This document shows, one piece after another, positions 37,001-46,023 of a stretch of 64,000 nucleotides of DNA; position 1 is the stretch's first letter; each line of letters begins with the position of its first letter. The notes under the pieces were generated by a model. That model did no database searches. It saw only the letters and a list, made by a program, of their open reading frames with translations, and was not told where the DNA came from. Source of the DNA: Vibrio penaeicida (lineage in GTDB: Bacteria > Pseudomonadota > Gammaproteobacteria > Enterobacterales > Vibrionaceae); the NCBI RefSeq assembly GCF_030689305.1, contig NZ_JAUYVM010000008.1, positions 62,001-126,000 on the forward strand. The letters run 5' to 3'. The translations under genes were made by a program, and so were the position numbers.

Positions 37001-38151
37001 TCGACGGGCTTGTCTTGAAACCAGTTAACCCCTCTAACTTGCTTGATACCATCGTAGACGCATTAGGAAGCTACATTGCTGAAGACGTCCAACAAGCGTC
37101 TACTGACTCCCCAACTAAACACAATATTTCAGGCACCCGAATACTATTGGTGGAAGACAACATCACGAACCAAGAAATAGCCTCAACCATACTTGAAAAT
37201 GAAGGTGCGACAGTCAGCATCGCGAACCATGGCTTAGAAGCACTTGATTTATTAGACAAGAACACATTCGACGTCGTGTTAATGGACATGCAAATGCCCG
37301 TTATGGACGGACTAACTGCCACCAAAGAAATTCGGAAACAATACGATGAGTTCAATTTGCCAGTGCTCGCCATGACTGCTAATGCCATGCGTGAAGATGT
37401 GGAAGCTTGTCTCAATGTAGGAATGAATGCTCACATAGCCAAACCCATTCATGTTCCTGGGCTTTTGGCTAAAATTTCCGAATTCGCACAAAATCTATCA
37501 AGCAAGAAACCAGAGGTAAGCCATCCGAAGCCAGCCTTAAATGGTCATACTAAAAAGCTGGAGAATAACGTGAATTCAGAGCACACATTCCCAGAGGTCG
37601 AAGGCATCGATCTTAAAGCCGGTTTACACCGGCTATCAGGCAATGCTGAAATCTATTTCTCGACGCTAAAGCGCTTCTTTAAGTCGCAAGTAAACGATAT
37701 GGAAGAGCTGTTGAACATGGCTAACGAGCAAGAATTAGAAAAAGCCAAAGACAAGCTGCACGCGATAAAAGGGGCATCGGCAAACCTTTCTGTCGATTTC
37801 CTTTATCAGCAATCCTCGATAATGGAAAAAGAGTTAAAGAATGGGCAACCGATTTCTACGGATGATGTGAAGAAAATGATGTCTTTCGTGGAAATGGTTA
37901 ATTCACAAATTCACGAAGCCGAAGAAAAACCACAAAATAAAATCGCTATCGATAGCAGTTTCCACAAGCTAATCGAACAGCTCAACACAGCGTTGCTAGA
38001 CGCGGATACGGAAGCTCTTACCATTATTGAAGAATTGCAAAAATACAACCTTGGGGATACCTCACCCCTTAACGAAATGAGCGAGTTACTGGATAACTTC
38101 CAGTTTGACCAAGCAGCGGATATGTTGGCAAGGCTTAAACAATCAATTTAA
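34093..38151 (+). CDS. Large hybrid sensor histidine kinase with two receivers and an Hpt domain
   Basis: The 1352-residue membrane kinase has a transmembrane helix near residues 37-60, a periplasmic sensor region to about 250 and a second transmembrane helix near 255-280. A HAMP-like linker, a GAF-like region (about 340-480) and a PAS domain (about 490-610) follow. The kinase core has FLANMSHEIRTPMNA with His638, an N box near residues 760-770 and the G2 box GTGLGLS (about 817). The first receiver has Asp924 (LLVDWKMPEIDG) and the second has Asp1065 (VVLMDMQMP). An Hpt domain with His1223 (LHAIKGASANL) ends the protein. This is a complete multistep phosphorelay. The start may be ATG 34201, which also precedes the first helix; neither start has a strong ribosome site. 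Confidence 0.88.
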   Translation: MSQMKISEIKSLSSWEKYTLLTMLFRVVFPQWRGNSMKMKTLFSLLFLLMFIVNIGIIFVVDRTIDVFEEEEQVLQEQANLIKMGSELKHSSDNLTKFARAYALTGDIKWKALFERVLDVRNGKAPIPEGHEFGYWDVIATEPHLNFTLTPGFIGETFLQRIHDAGMSENEVNSLAEALSKSDKLVELEERAFEQVELATSQSKQNALSLLYGQNYFDEKSKIMSAIETAYLSSMDRLISEQTYAESLVDRNSQVLFVGILILGFFLVLSFVLLWLVYIAPLGRMQNQVISKVNDQDYDFKLSERVQGELGAFSSAINSLLFNLRNELRIGQTVQNYNDVIRGKEQLDDVVSATKQFLNTHFSFPLITFYQNKNGDLVSINSFGNIYDPTPENDTFPYYCLESGTHLVVEATDDVPLKLGMGEMTMELLELHAFPIQANNKQLGVIQIGTIKKLNKNTLRILNELVENFSIAFQLGLNIEMQRETEQEVTRQLELNQHIIDSIPNPTYYRNRLGEYLGVNEQFCEFMGLKVDQVLGSHIETLFNEDTVHVLKRYELELLQGTKRLEFEMVLTNGNEEERDLIVYEAPFYDQNNGIMGIVGTFMDVTETKQLERELIESKDSADKLSKIKGDFLANMSHEIRTPMNAIMGMTHLVLSSSLEEQQRVYVEKIDYASKQLLGIINDILDFSKVEAGKLQIENTAFNLDKVLDNLANVLSVKSEDKGIELIFNVSPNIPNHLTGDSLRLGQVLINLAGNAVKFTDNGEVIISVSEESRAGNLVVLRFTVEDTGIGMTPEQINNLFQAFNQGDTSTTRKYGGTGLGLSISQQLIQLMGGEIMVSSQYGKGSHFWFELELEISEETESKERYLITQHKSALVIDDNDTARLIVASMLNDMMFDVDVASNAKDAYQMLEHEKKQYDLLLVDWKMPEIDGIQAIEHITEHQLCPNAKTILITAYGNQLDFNNQYAHLIDGLVLKPVNPSNLLDTIVDALGSYIAEDVQQASTDSPTKHNISGTRILLVEDNITNQEIASTILENEGATVSIANHGLEALDLLDKNTFDVVLMDMQMPVMDGLTATKEIRKQYDEFNLPVLAMTANAMREDVEACLNVGMNAHIAKPIHVPGLLAKISEFAQNLSSKKPEVSHPKPALNGHTKKLENNVNSEHTFPEVEGIDLKAGLHRLSGNAEIYFSTLKRFFKSQVNDMEELLNMANEQELEKAKDKLHAIKGASANLSVDFLYQQSSIMEKELKNGQPISTDDVKKMMSFVEMVNSQIHEAEEKPQNKIAIDSSFHKLIEQLNTALLDADTEALTIIEELQKYNLGDTSPLNEMSELLDNFQFDQAADMLARLKQSI

Positions 38152-38180
38152 CCTCAGCTTCGCGGTCACAAGCTGAGGTC
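38149..38180 (+). terminator. Strong stem-loop overlapping the hybrid kinase stop codon
   Basis: ACCTCAGCTT (38151-38160) and AAGCTGAGGT (38170-38179) form a perfect 10-bp stem starting at the last base of the stop codon. No T-run follows, so termination may be weak or Rho-assisted. Confidence 0.5.
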
Positions 38181-38283
38181 AGCTAACCTTATTGAACTGT
38201 TCGACTTAGTACTTTCGATGTGGTGCTTTCGGTATAGTGAATTGTCTAGCTTATTGAGTTGTATAACATATTTAATCTTAAAC

Positions 38284-40590
38284 TTAGTGAGTTGTTCGCT
38301 TTTTCGAAAGCTCGCTACTTTCTGAGTTGGATTTAGAGTCTTTGACTATGAATTCAAAGTTGGAAACGTGCTTTCTAAGTACTGTGGACAACTTACTTAA
38401 GCTAACCGGCTTTGAAACAAACCCATCCATCCCGACTTCAAAACACCTCTTTTTCTCTTCCGCAAGTACGTTGGCAGTCAATGCGACAATAGGCACCCTT
38501 AAGCTAGATTCATTTTCCATTTTTCGAATAGAAAACGTTGCTTCAAACCCATCCATTACAGGCATCTGACAGTCCATGAGAACCAAATCATAATGCTCTA
38601 CTGCGCACTTTGATACCGCAACTCGTCCATTCTCTGCCACGCTAACATCAACCCCTAAACGTTCAAGCATCTTTTTCATGACAACTTGATTGGAAACTTG
38701 GTCTTCCACCAGCAAAACTCTCAAAAGCGATTTCACAGTAGGTTTTATTACAAGTAAATGTGGAGGGGGCGTCAATGGTTCTTTCTCGAATACAGACTTT
38801 ACTTTACGTTCAAGATCATCAACATCATAAGGTCTTGCTAGGCAGATATCGACACCATGTTTGATGGCTTCTTTATGATCAAATTTGGATGAAGATATCA
38901 TCATGATTGAGGGTGCTTTATCCCCTAGCCCTTCTTTTATTTGCTTAACAAAATCAAAACTGTCGAGATACGCTAAATCATGATCTATCACTAAAAGCTG
39001 ATAGGCCAACCCTTTCTTAAGCGCTGTTTTCAACATCGTAGTAACGTAGCTAATATCTTGGCAGCATGTCGACTCCCAGCCCATTTTGTCCAATTGAATA
39101 GACGTAATTCTCATATTCAGGCAATAGTCGTCGAGTAGCAGCGCTCTTGGTTTGTCGAGTTCGTCATCAATCATCACAGGCTGCTCTGAGGAATGCGAGA
39201 ACCGTAACGTAAACGAAAAGTGAGTCCCAACCCCAGGCTCGCTATCCAGTCTTAAATGCCCTCCCATAAGATGTATTAGGTTTCGTGTTATGCCTAAACG
39301 CACCCCAGTGGTATTTCGTTCGCTGCTATCACTTGAGATATTTTGTTCAAATACTTCGTCTTGCTGAGTCAGATCAATTCCAACTCCGCTGTCTTTGACT
39401 TCAAAGAGTATCGTTTCGGAATTGTCATCATAAGAGAGGTGTTGAACATCTAAAAGAACATAACCACTATCCGTAAATTTAATGGCATTACTCAATAAAT
39501 TTCGCAGCACTTGTCGAATACGACTTTTATCACCAAGTAATCTTGGATTGATACTGGAATCTAACGTGCATTGGAATAGAAGATCTTTTTCTGTTGCTTT
39601 GGCACGGAACATCGCATCAATGTCGTCCACCAATTCAGTGATGCAAAAATCCTTTTTAACAATATCCAACCGGCCAGTTTCCAACTGGGACATATCATGA
39701 ATATCGCTTACCAAATCCTGTAAATTGGCAGTAGCACTTTGAATAAGAGCAGAGAACTCCTTCAGTTCCTCTTTACTGGGTTCATCTTTCAAGAGTGAAA
39801 CCATTCCAACGTAGCTGTTTAACGAATTCCTGATTTCATGGCTCATCGTCGACATTAAGTCACTTTTCCGTGCCTTCGCAATTTCGGCTTGCTGGCACGT
39901 ATTCGATAGTTGAAGAAAGGTCTCTCGAATTCGCACCACTGCATTATTGTATCGCTCATTAAACTGCGACAGTTCATCTTGGAACCAGCGTGATTCAAAG
40001 TGAATTTTGTTTGGGAGGTTATTCTCGTCGATTTCCCCAACTCGGCGAGACATTTCACGAATTGGTTTAATGATTGAATTTAATAGAATGATGTAACCAA
40101 GCAATACCATCATTAGCGCCAGCAAGCTTTGCGTCGCAAACTCCTGATACGAAAACCTGTCTTGCCATTCAATTTGATTTGGCGACACTAACGCTAAGCT
40201 TAACGTTTTATCAGAGCTCCCTTCTTCGAGCCCCCAATGAGATACCACTGAATATTGCGACGAGAATTGACCAAGCTGAATATCGCTTGATCCTGACATG
40301 GCTATTTTTACGCCATCGACTTCTGCAAAGCGATATAACTCTTTGACCACCACTTCAAGCTGAAGCTGATCTTTAACCTTTAGATAACGCTGGATCTTGG
40401 GAACAAAATACGTATCAACAGAAGCTAAAATCGCTTCCGTCCTTTCAGAATTTTTCTGTTGATCCCAATAGGCATTTGACAGCGTCGACAAAACAGCAAA
40501 CAGGCTGCCTAACAAGCACAACAAGACCAATATCTGACGGGACAGACTTAACCTAGCTTTCCAACTTAATACGCTACTTAAGATAGTCAT
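38284..40590 (-). CDS. Hybrid sensor histidine kinase with two receivers
   Basis: The 768-residue membrane protein has a transmembrane helix near 20-40, a periplasmic region to about 150, a second helix near 155-175 and a linker. The HisKA core is MSTMSHEIRNSLNS with His251; the usual Pro after Asn is Ser256. The ATPase domain has an N box (RNLLSNAIKF) and G1 (DSGVGI), but its G2 reads TTGVRLGI instead of GTGLGL. Two receivers follow. The first is diverged (candidate Asp536 in VIDHD) and the second is canonical (Asp673 in LMDCQMPVMDG, Lys in VSKPVS). No Hpt is present. It is convergent with the larger hybrid kinase and may feed the same pathway. Confidence 0.85.
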   Translation of the reverse strand: MTILSSVLSWKARLSLSRQILVLLCLLGSLFAVLSTLSNAYWDQQKNSERTEAILASVDTYFVPKIQRYLKVKDQLQLEVVVKELYRFAEVDGVKIAMSGSSDIQLGQFSSQYSVVSHWGLEEGSSDKTLSLALVSPNQIEWQDRFSYQEFATQSLLALMMVLLGYIILLNSIIKPIREMSRRVGEIDENNLPNKIHFESRWFQDELSQFNERYNNAVVRIRETFLQLSNTCQQAEIAKARKSDLMSTMSHEIRNSLNSYVGMVSLLKDEPSKEELKEFSALIQSATANLQDLVSDIHDMSQLETGRLDIVKKDFCITELVDDIDAMFRAKATEKDLLFQCTLDSSINPRLLGDKSRIRQVLRNLLSNAIKFTDSGYVLLDVQHLSYDDNSETILFEVKDSGVGIDLTQQDEVFEQNISSDSSERNTTGVRLGITRNLIHLMGGHLRLDSEPGVGTHFSFTLRFSHSSEQPVMIDDELDKPRALLLDDYCLNMRITSIQLDKMGWESTCCQDISYVTTMLKTALKKGLAYQLLVIDHDLAYLDSFDFVKQIKEGLGDKAPSIMMISSSKFDHKEAIKHGVDICLARPYDVDDLERKVKSVFEKEPLTPPPHLLVIKPTVKSLLRVLLVEDQVSNQVVMKKMLERLGVDVSVAENGRVAVSKCAVEHYDLVLMDCQMPVMDGFEATFSIRKMENESSLRVPIVALTANVLAEEKKRCFEVGMDGFVSKPVSLSKLSTVLRKHVSNFEFIVKDSKSNSESSELSKKRTTH

Positions 40591-41007
40591 AAGAATAACC
40601 TTGTAACGTCTATTTTTATTCCTTAAGCATAGCTGGAAAAAACCAACTTAATAGAAACCAAGTTGCTTATTAGTACTTTTTTAATTAGCTCAGAAAATTT
40701 TCATTTCTAATCAATAATTTGCCGAGTCTAATAAATCATGTTGCCAACCGATATTTTCTAGAAAGCCCTCTAACGTCACAATAATGAATACTAAGTTAAA
40801 GCCAATTCACAGAATATACACCTGGATAGAACATCAATAAGTAAATTTTAAAACATAAATAACTCAATTAACCTAGACAATAAAACTGCAATCTATAAGA
40901 TCGCATCACCGAAACGAAGAGTTCGGATATTTATAGGACACAATCAGGGTAAATGAGTACTTCTACACCTGACTTAGGCTCAAACTTATTACATTACAGG
41001 AAAGATT
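40591..41007. other. Intergenic region between hybrid kinase and sstT
   Basis: About 417 AT-rich bases between divergent genes. AGGAAAG lies just before the sstT ATG. I looked for riboswitch-like conserved helices and amino-acid regulatory leaders and saw none I could support. Confidence 0.35.
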
Positions 41008-42222
41008 ATGAACAACTCTTCCGTGTTATCACGGTTAGCAAACGGAAATCTTGTCTTACAGATACTCTTAGGCATTTCTTTTGGTGTTGCACTCGCCTTA
41101 ACCTCACCAGAGACCGCAATAAAAGCGAGTATGCTGGGTGATCTTTTTGTTGGTGCACTTAAAGCGGTTGCCCCCATTTTAGTTTTCATTCTTGTCGCCG
41201 CCTCTATCGCCAACCAAAAGAAAAATCAACACACAAATATGAAGCCCGTTATCGTGCTCTACCTTTTGGGTACATTCTTTGCGGCTTTAACCGCCGTGGT
41301 GATGAGCTTTGTTTTCCCTACAACTCTAACGTTAGTTGCAGGCGCAGAAGGGGCCACACCTCCACAAGGCATAGCGGAAGTTCTACACACTCTTTTGTTT
41401 AAACTGGTAGACAACCCAGTCAGCGCACTGATGAATGCGAACTACATCGGTATTTTGGCGTGGGCGATTGCCTTGGGGCTAGCACTGCACCATGCGTCAG
41501 ATACGACTAAGGCTGTATTTGAAGATTTAAGTCATGGTGTTTCGCAGATCGTTCGCTTTATTATCAGACTGGCTCCGTTCGGTATTTTCGGGCTCGTGGC
41601 TTCTACGTTTGCAACCACTGGCTTCGACGCTCTTTTCGGCTATGCACAGTTACTAGCAGTATTGTTGGGATCAATGTTCATTATGGCGCTGATCATTAAC
41701 CCAGCCATTGTTTACGCCAAAACGAAACAAAACCCCTATCCTCTCGTTCTTACCTGCTTGCGAGAGAGTGGCGTAACGGCTTTCTTTACACGTTCAAGTG
41801 CAGCCAATATTCCGGTTAATATGAATTTGTGTTCCAAGCTTAAACTGCACGAAGACACGTACTCTGTCTCTATCCCTTTAGGGGCGACGATTAACATGGG
41901 TGGCGCAGCCATTACTATCACAGTTCTTACACTGGCTGCAGTACATACCATGGGTATTCAGATTGATGTAATGACAGCCTTGCTGCTCTCAATTGTCGCT
42001 GCTGTATCAGCGTGTGGTGCATCTGGTGTGGCGGGTGGATCTTTACTTCTGATTCCTTTGGCTTGTGGATTATTTGGTATTCCAAATGACGTTGCGATGC
42101 AAGTCGTTGCTGTTGGTTTCATCATCGGTGTTATTCAAGACTCAGCTGAAACCGCTTTGAACAGTTCGACCGATGTAGTGTTCACTGCCGCTGTCTGTAA
42201 GTCTTTGGATAAAGATTCGTAA
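41008..42222 (+). CDS. sstT: Serine/threonine:sodium symporter SstT
   Basis: The 404-residue inner-membrane transporter belongs to the dicarboxylate/amino acid:cation symporter family. It shows [12 protein letters not shown] at the first helix, [19 protein letters not shown] (about 287-305, the substrate/ion loop), [20 protein letters not shown] and [17 protein letters not shown]. This combination is diagnostic for SstT, which imports serine and threonine with Na+. Length agrees with E. coli SstT (414). It is monocistronic with a terminator 10 bases downstream. Confidence 0.95.
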   Translation: MNNSSVLSRLANGNLVLQILLGISFGVALALTSPETAIKASMLGDLFVGALKAVAPILVFILVAASIANQKKNQHTNMKPVIVLYLLGTFFAALTAVVMSFVFPTTLTLVAGAEGATPPQGIAEVLHTLLFKLVDNPVSALMNANYIGILAWAIALGLALHHASDTTKAVFEDLSHGVSQIVRFIIRLAPFGIFGLVASTFATTGFDALFGYAQLLAVLLGSMFIMALIINPAIVYAKTKQNPYPLVLTCLRESGVTAFFTRSSAANIPVNMNLCSKLKLHEDTYSVSIPLGATINMGGAAITITVLTLAAVHTMGIQIDVMTALLLSIVAAVSACGASGVAGGSLLLIPLACGLFGIPNDVAMQVVAVGFIIGVIQDSAETALNSSTDVVFTAAVCKSLDKDS

Positions 42223-42229
42223 TAAACAA

Positions 42230-42258
42230 AAATGCCCCGCTTCAATCGCGGGGCATTT
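42230..42258. terminator. Terminator after sstT
   Basis: AATGCCCCGC (42231-42240) and GCGGGGCATT (42248-42257) form a perfect 10-bp stem with a 7-base loop, flanked by A-run and short T-run. Confidence 0.85.
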
Positions 42259-42291
42259 CCAAAGAGACGATTACCAAGCAATGAGTTTGCG

Positions 42292-43389
42292 CTAACTCAT
42301 TGCTTGGGTGAAATCAGAAGATTTGCTGGGTTGTTCAGTATTTTCTTGTTCTAGCGTTCTTACCACAAATTCATCGCCATGGATCTCTGGGAAGTATTCA
42401 TCACGCTTGTACATTTTATTTAGTGCCTTGATGATCGAATGCCTTTTGATTTTTCCTTCTTCCAGTCTTGATAAAATAGGTTTGGTTAATCCTTGAAGAC
42501 CTACAATGGCATCAATTCCGATCACATTACCAATTTCATCGCGACGTTTCTTAGCTTTCGAAAAGCCAGAGTGGGCGGAAAGAAAAAACCAAATGTAAGC
42601 AAGAGCATTACCTTGAGCATCGGTATCAGCCCAAAGCTCGCCGGCATAAAATTGCGCTCGCCCATTGCCCGTTTCAGCAGCTCGCTCAAGCCAATAAGTG
42701 GCACGAGTGTGATTTTGCTCAACGCCTTGCCCTTCAGCATAATGCCGACCCAAACGAATCATTCCTTCGATTGAGCCATGATTTGCGGCTTTGTAACTCC
42801 ATTCTGCTGCTAAGGCGGAATTAGGTGTAGGATTCGATTCCGCAACGTACCAATCACTCATGTACAACTGAGCATCAATATTTCCGTCTTCAGCCACTTC
42901 TTGGATTAAATCAATGCCTTTTTGCAAATCTTGATCAATACCATGGCCTTTCAACAAACATAAGCCCACTTCAAACTGAGCTTGCTTGTCGCCACCTCTC
43001 GCCTCTATCACTTTACCCCAATACTTTCCTTTAAGGTTCATAATATGATTATCACTAAAGCGATTACACAAACGAACCACACTGTACATGGCAATTTCAT
43101 TGTCTGCATTTGCAGCTCGTTCATACCAATGTAATGCTTCTCTCGGATTTCCTAATTCAGCTTCTTTCGCCAAGAATAGCTGAGTTGGAATGTGACCCGT
43201 TTCAGCTTTGTATACACGCTCTTGATGATCTTTTGCTTTAGAGGCTTCCATTGCCTTTTTATATGCGGCTTCACGCGCGACTTTATCTCGTTCTTCAGCA
43301 CGCTTTTTACTGCTGATTGTCATCATACCGACTCCTACTAGTATGAGACAGATAACGGAAGCGCCAATGGCAATGGTCATTACATTCAT
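42292..43389 (-). CDS. Membrane-anchored Sel1-repeat protein
   Basis: A 365-residue protein from ATG 43389. An N-terminal hydrophobic helix (about 2-22) is followed by a basic, coiled-coil-like stretch (KKRAEERDKVAREAAYKKAMEA) and then Sel1-like repeats, e.g. AQFEVGLCLLKGHGIDQDLQ, GMIRLGRHYAEGQGVEQNH and ATYWLERAAETGNGRAQFYAG. The C-terminal 70 residues (HSIIKALNKMYKRDEYFPEIHGDEF) are outside the repeats. Such proteins scaffold complexes at the membrane. The role here is unknown. The frame continues to 43476, but those 29 residues would bury the anchor; the ribosome site is poor for both starts. Confidence 0.8.
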   Translation of the reverse strand: MNVMTIAIGASVICLILVGVGMMTISSKKRAEERDKVAREAAYKKAMEASKAKDHQERVYKAETGHIPTQLFLAKEAELGNPREALHWYERAANADNEIAMYSVVRLCNRFSDNHIMNLKGKYWGKVIEARGGDKQAQFEVGLCLLKGHGIDQDLQKGIDLIQEVAEDGNIDAQLYMSDWYVAESNPTPNSALAAEWSYKAANHGSIEGMIRLGRHYAEGQGVEQNHTRATYWLERAAETGNGRAQFYAGELWADTDAQGNALAYIWFFLSAHSGFSKAKKRRDEIGNVIGIDAIVGLQGLTKPILSRLEEGKIKRHSIIKALNKMYKRDEYFPEIHGDEFVVRTLEQENTEQPSKSSDFTQAMS

Positions 43390-43848
43390 AGGAAACTGCT
43401 GGTGGTGAATACAAGCTGTATTGTACCGTTTTTGAGGGGGCATTTTTAGGGGGAATTGTGTTAAAAGGTGTCGCAACTGCCAATTTAACTATGTAGCTCA
43501 AACAAATCAGCCAGTTACTCTACCTATTACATCTCGAACACCAAACAATCGAACGCTGTTTTAACCTTTTGTGTGAATACATTTCTTCGAATTACACTCA
43601 AACGCACCCATACCAAACGAGAGCATGTTCAAGATTACACCTCGTATATGATGTGAAATGGAAATATTCCTTCTCTAAAAAAGAATGCTCAGTAAGGTTG
43701 ACGTACGGTCATTAAAAATCATACTTAAACCAATAATCAAGCTTATGCATATCAACAAACACATCAAGTCCTGTCCACTCGACATGTCGAAATGAAATAT
43801 GCTGGAGCCTGAATAACCAGAACTTGAAGAATAGAAATACAGTTAGCC
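43390..43848. other. Intergenic region between Sel1-repeat gene and glgX
   Basis: About 459 bases between divergent genes, moderately AT-rich. It must contain both promoters. I see no repeat, RNA or small gene in it. Confidence 0.35.
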
Positions 43849-45798
43849 ATGGATAAAAAACGAGCACGCCCATTTCCACTCGGAGCGACACCAGACTCCA
43901 CAGGTTGCAACTTTGCTGTTCACGCGCCCGGTGAAACGGATATTCGTCTTGCCTTGTTCGATAAAAACAACGAATTTGTCAGCTATACCCTTCAAAGCTT
44001 TGGGCATGGCGTGAAAGCCATATACCTAGAGGGCGTTGAGCCAGGGCAAAACTATGGTTTTATCGTGCCATTTGAAGATTCCGAAATATTAATCTCCGAT
44101 CCTTATGCCAAAGCACTCAGTAAACCTCTTCACTATGTGCCACCGTATACGCCTGAAAAAAGCTGGGTTTTAGCCAAAAGTGTTGTTACGTCGTCGGAGT
44201 TCGACTGGCAAGGCATTGAGCCGCCAAGACGTGCTCTTGAAGATATGATTCTGTTCGAAACGCATGTCAAAGGCTTAACTAAGCTACACCCTGAGCTCCC
44301 TACAGCGCAAAGAGGGACTTATCGTGCGTTAGCTAGCAAAGAAATGCTCGCGTTTTACCAAAAACAGGGTATTAATACCATTCAGCTACTTCCTATAGCT
44401 GCTTGTATGCACGAGCCACACTTGCTTGAAAAAGGAATGGCAAACTATTGGGGTTATAACCCATTCGTCTTTATGGCCCCAGATCCTAGATACGCAGAGG
44501 CAGACGCAGTTAGGGAACTAAAAACCGCCATTAGAGAACTTCATCGCAACGGCATAGAAGTCATTTTGGATGTGGTATACAACCATACTGCCGAAGGTGG
44601 CGCTGACGGACCTGAGTTTAATCTTAAAAAGCTCGATCCTTTACACTACCTGGTTCACGACGAGCATTTTTCAAACTATACAGGATGTGGCAACACCTTA
44701 GACCTAACACATCAACCCACCCTCAACTTAGTCATGGACACACTAAGGTACTGGGTACAGGAATACCATATTGACGGCTTCCGGTTCGATCTGGCCGCCA
44801 CACTCGGGAGAAACGGCGAACACTTCAACCATAAAGCGTCCTTTTTTCAAGCAGTAAGACAAGATCCTTCTCTTCGTGAAACCAAGTTAATTGCTGAACC
44901 TTGGGATATTGGACCAAATGGATACCAAGTTGGCGGCTTTCCTGATGGTTGGAATGAATGCAACGACAAGTTCCGTGATATTAGCCGTAGTTTTTGGCGA
45001 GGTGACCAAGGCTATCTTAAAGAGTTTGCCACCCGTTTGATGGGCTCTAGAGACATATACTCTGCAAGCCGCTGGCCTGAGAAGCTTACGATCAATTACG
45101 TCACCTACCATGACGGCTTCACACTGCAAGATTTAGTGTCTTATAAACACAAAAACAATCTGAAAAATGGTGAATGCAATCGAGACGGGCATGGAGACAA
45201 TCGAAGCTCAAACTATGGTGTGGAAGGCGACACAAATAACATGCTCATCAAAGCCATGAGGGAAAAACAAAAGCGGAATTTCATGGCCAGCTTACTCTTT
45301 AGTTTTGGTGTCCCTCATATCCTAACGGCAGATCTCCTCTCTCACTCTCAAAATGGTAATAATAATGCCTACTGTCAGGACAACGATCTCAGTTGGCTAA
45401 ACTGGGAACTGTCCGAGCGGCAAAAACACTTCAAAGATTGGCTGGCGACGCTTGTCGCAGCAAGAAATAAGTACATGCTCCCATTTGTACGGGCATTTAG
45501 TGGGGATTCACGAAACGACAACCGAATTACTTGGCTCCGAACTGACAGCGAGGTCATGTCCCATGACGATTGGAACATCGTCAGCGCCATCGCACTTCAC
45601 ATGGGAATAGGTGAAAATGGCCGGGAGCTTCTGTACCTAATTAATCAATCAAGCGTCCCTGCAAGGTACAAATTACCGGCATCTAAGGATCAGCACTGGC
45701 AAATCATATGCGATACCTCTTTGAATCATAAGCTTGATGAAGAAGTACATGGTGAGCAGCTGGTCACGCCTATGACACTCATGATTCTACACAATTAA
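43849..45798 (+). CDS. glgX: Glycogen debranching enzyme GlgX (isoamylase-type, GH13)
   Basis: The 649-residue protein has an N-terminal CBM48/isoamylase N domain (PFPLGATPDSTGCNFAVHAPG) and a GH13 catalytic barrel. Motifs are DVVYNHTAEG (region I), DGFRFDLAA with the nucleophile Asp (region II), IAEPWDIG with the acid/base Glu (region III) and VTYHDGF (region IV). GlgX trims alpha-1,6 branches from phosphorylase-limited glycogen in the cytoplasm. The size fits E. coli GlgX (657). It stands alone without other glg genes, so glycogen genes must be elsewhere. A hairpin follows the stop. Confidence 0.93.
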   Translation: MDKKRARPFPLGATPDSTGCNFAVHAPGETDIRLALFDKNNEFVSYTLQSFGHGVKAIYLEGVEPGQNYGFIVPFEDSEILISDPYAKALSKPLHYVPPYTPEKSWVLAKSVVTSSEFDWQGIEPPRRALEDMILFETHVKGLTKLHPELPTAQRGTYRALASKEMLAFYQKQGINTIQLLPIAACMHEPHLLEKGMANYWGYNPFVFMAPDPRYAEADAVRELKTAIRELHRNGIEVILDVVYNHTAEGGADGPEFNLKKLDPLHYLVHDEHFSNYTGCGNTLDLTHQPTLNLVMDTLRYWVQEYHIDGFRFDLAATLGRNGEHFNHKASFFQAVRQDPSLRETKLIAEPWDIGPNGYQVGGFPDGWNECNDKFRDISRSFWRGDQGYLKEFATRLMGSRDIYSASRWPEKLTINYVTYHDGFTLQDLVSYKHKNNLKNGECNRDGHGDNRSSNYGVEGDTNNMLIKAMREKQKRNFMASLLFSFGVPHILTADLLSHSQNGNNNAYCQDNDLSWLNWELSERQKHFKDWLATLVAARNKYMLPFVRAFSGDSRNDNRITWLRTDSEVMSHDDWNIVSAIALHMGIGENGRELLYLINQSSVPARYKLPASKDQHWQIICDTSLNHKLDEEVHGEQLVTPMTLMILHN

Positions 45799-45806
45799 CG
45801 CTATAT

Positions 45807-45858
45807 CGTACCCAAGTCATTCTTGCGGAAAATATCAACGTATTTCCACTTGGGTACG
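45807..45858. terminator. Terminator-like palindrome with TACCCAAGT ends
   Basis: CGTACCCAAGT (45807-45817) pairs with ACTTGGGTACG (45848-45858), and an inner stem GGAAAATA/TATTTCC strengthens it. It ends the glgX transcript. The TACCCAAGT arm is shared with repeats at 58364-58629 and 62132-62162. Confidence 0.65.
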
Positions 45859-46023
45859 CCCAATTTATTTAATTTATAAATTAGCTCACTTCATTTACAG
45901 AACAAATAACCGTTCTCGCCATATACATCCAGTCGATATGCATTGATACACGCTTAATTTAGGTCTAAGATGACGAATACAAAAATGGGATCTACTTCAA
46001 AATTTTAATAAAAAACAACGTCT

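Noticed and set aside
40591..41007. Glycine or amino-acid riboswitch upstream of sstT
   Set aside because: No paired helices or conserved core were recognisable in this AT-rich region.
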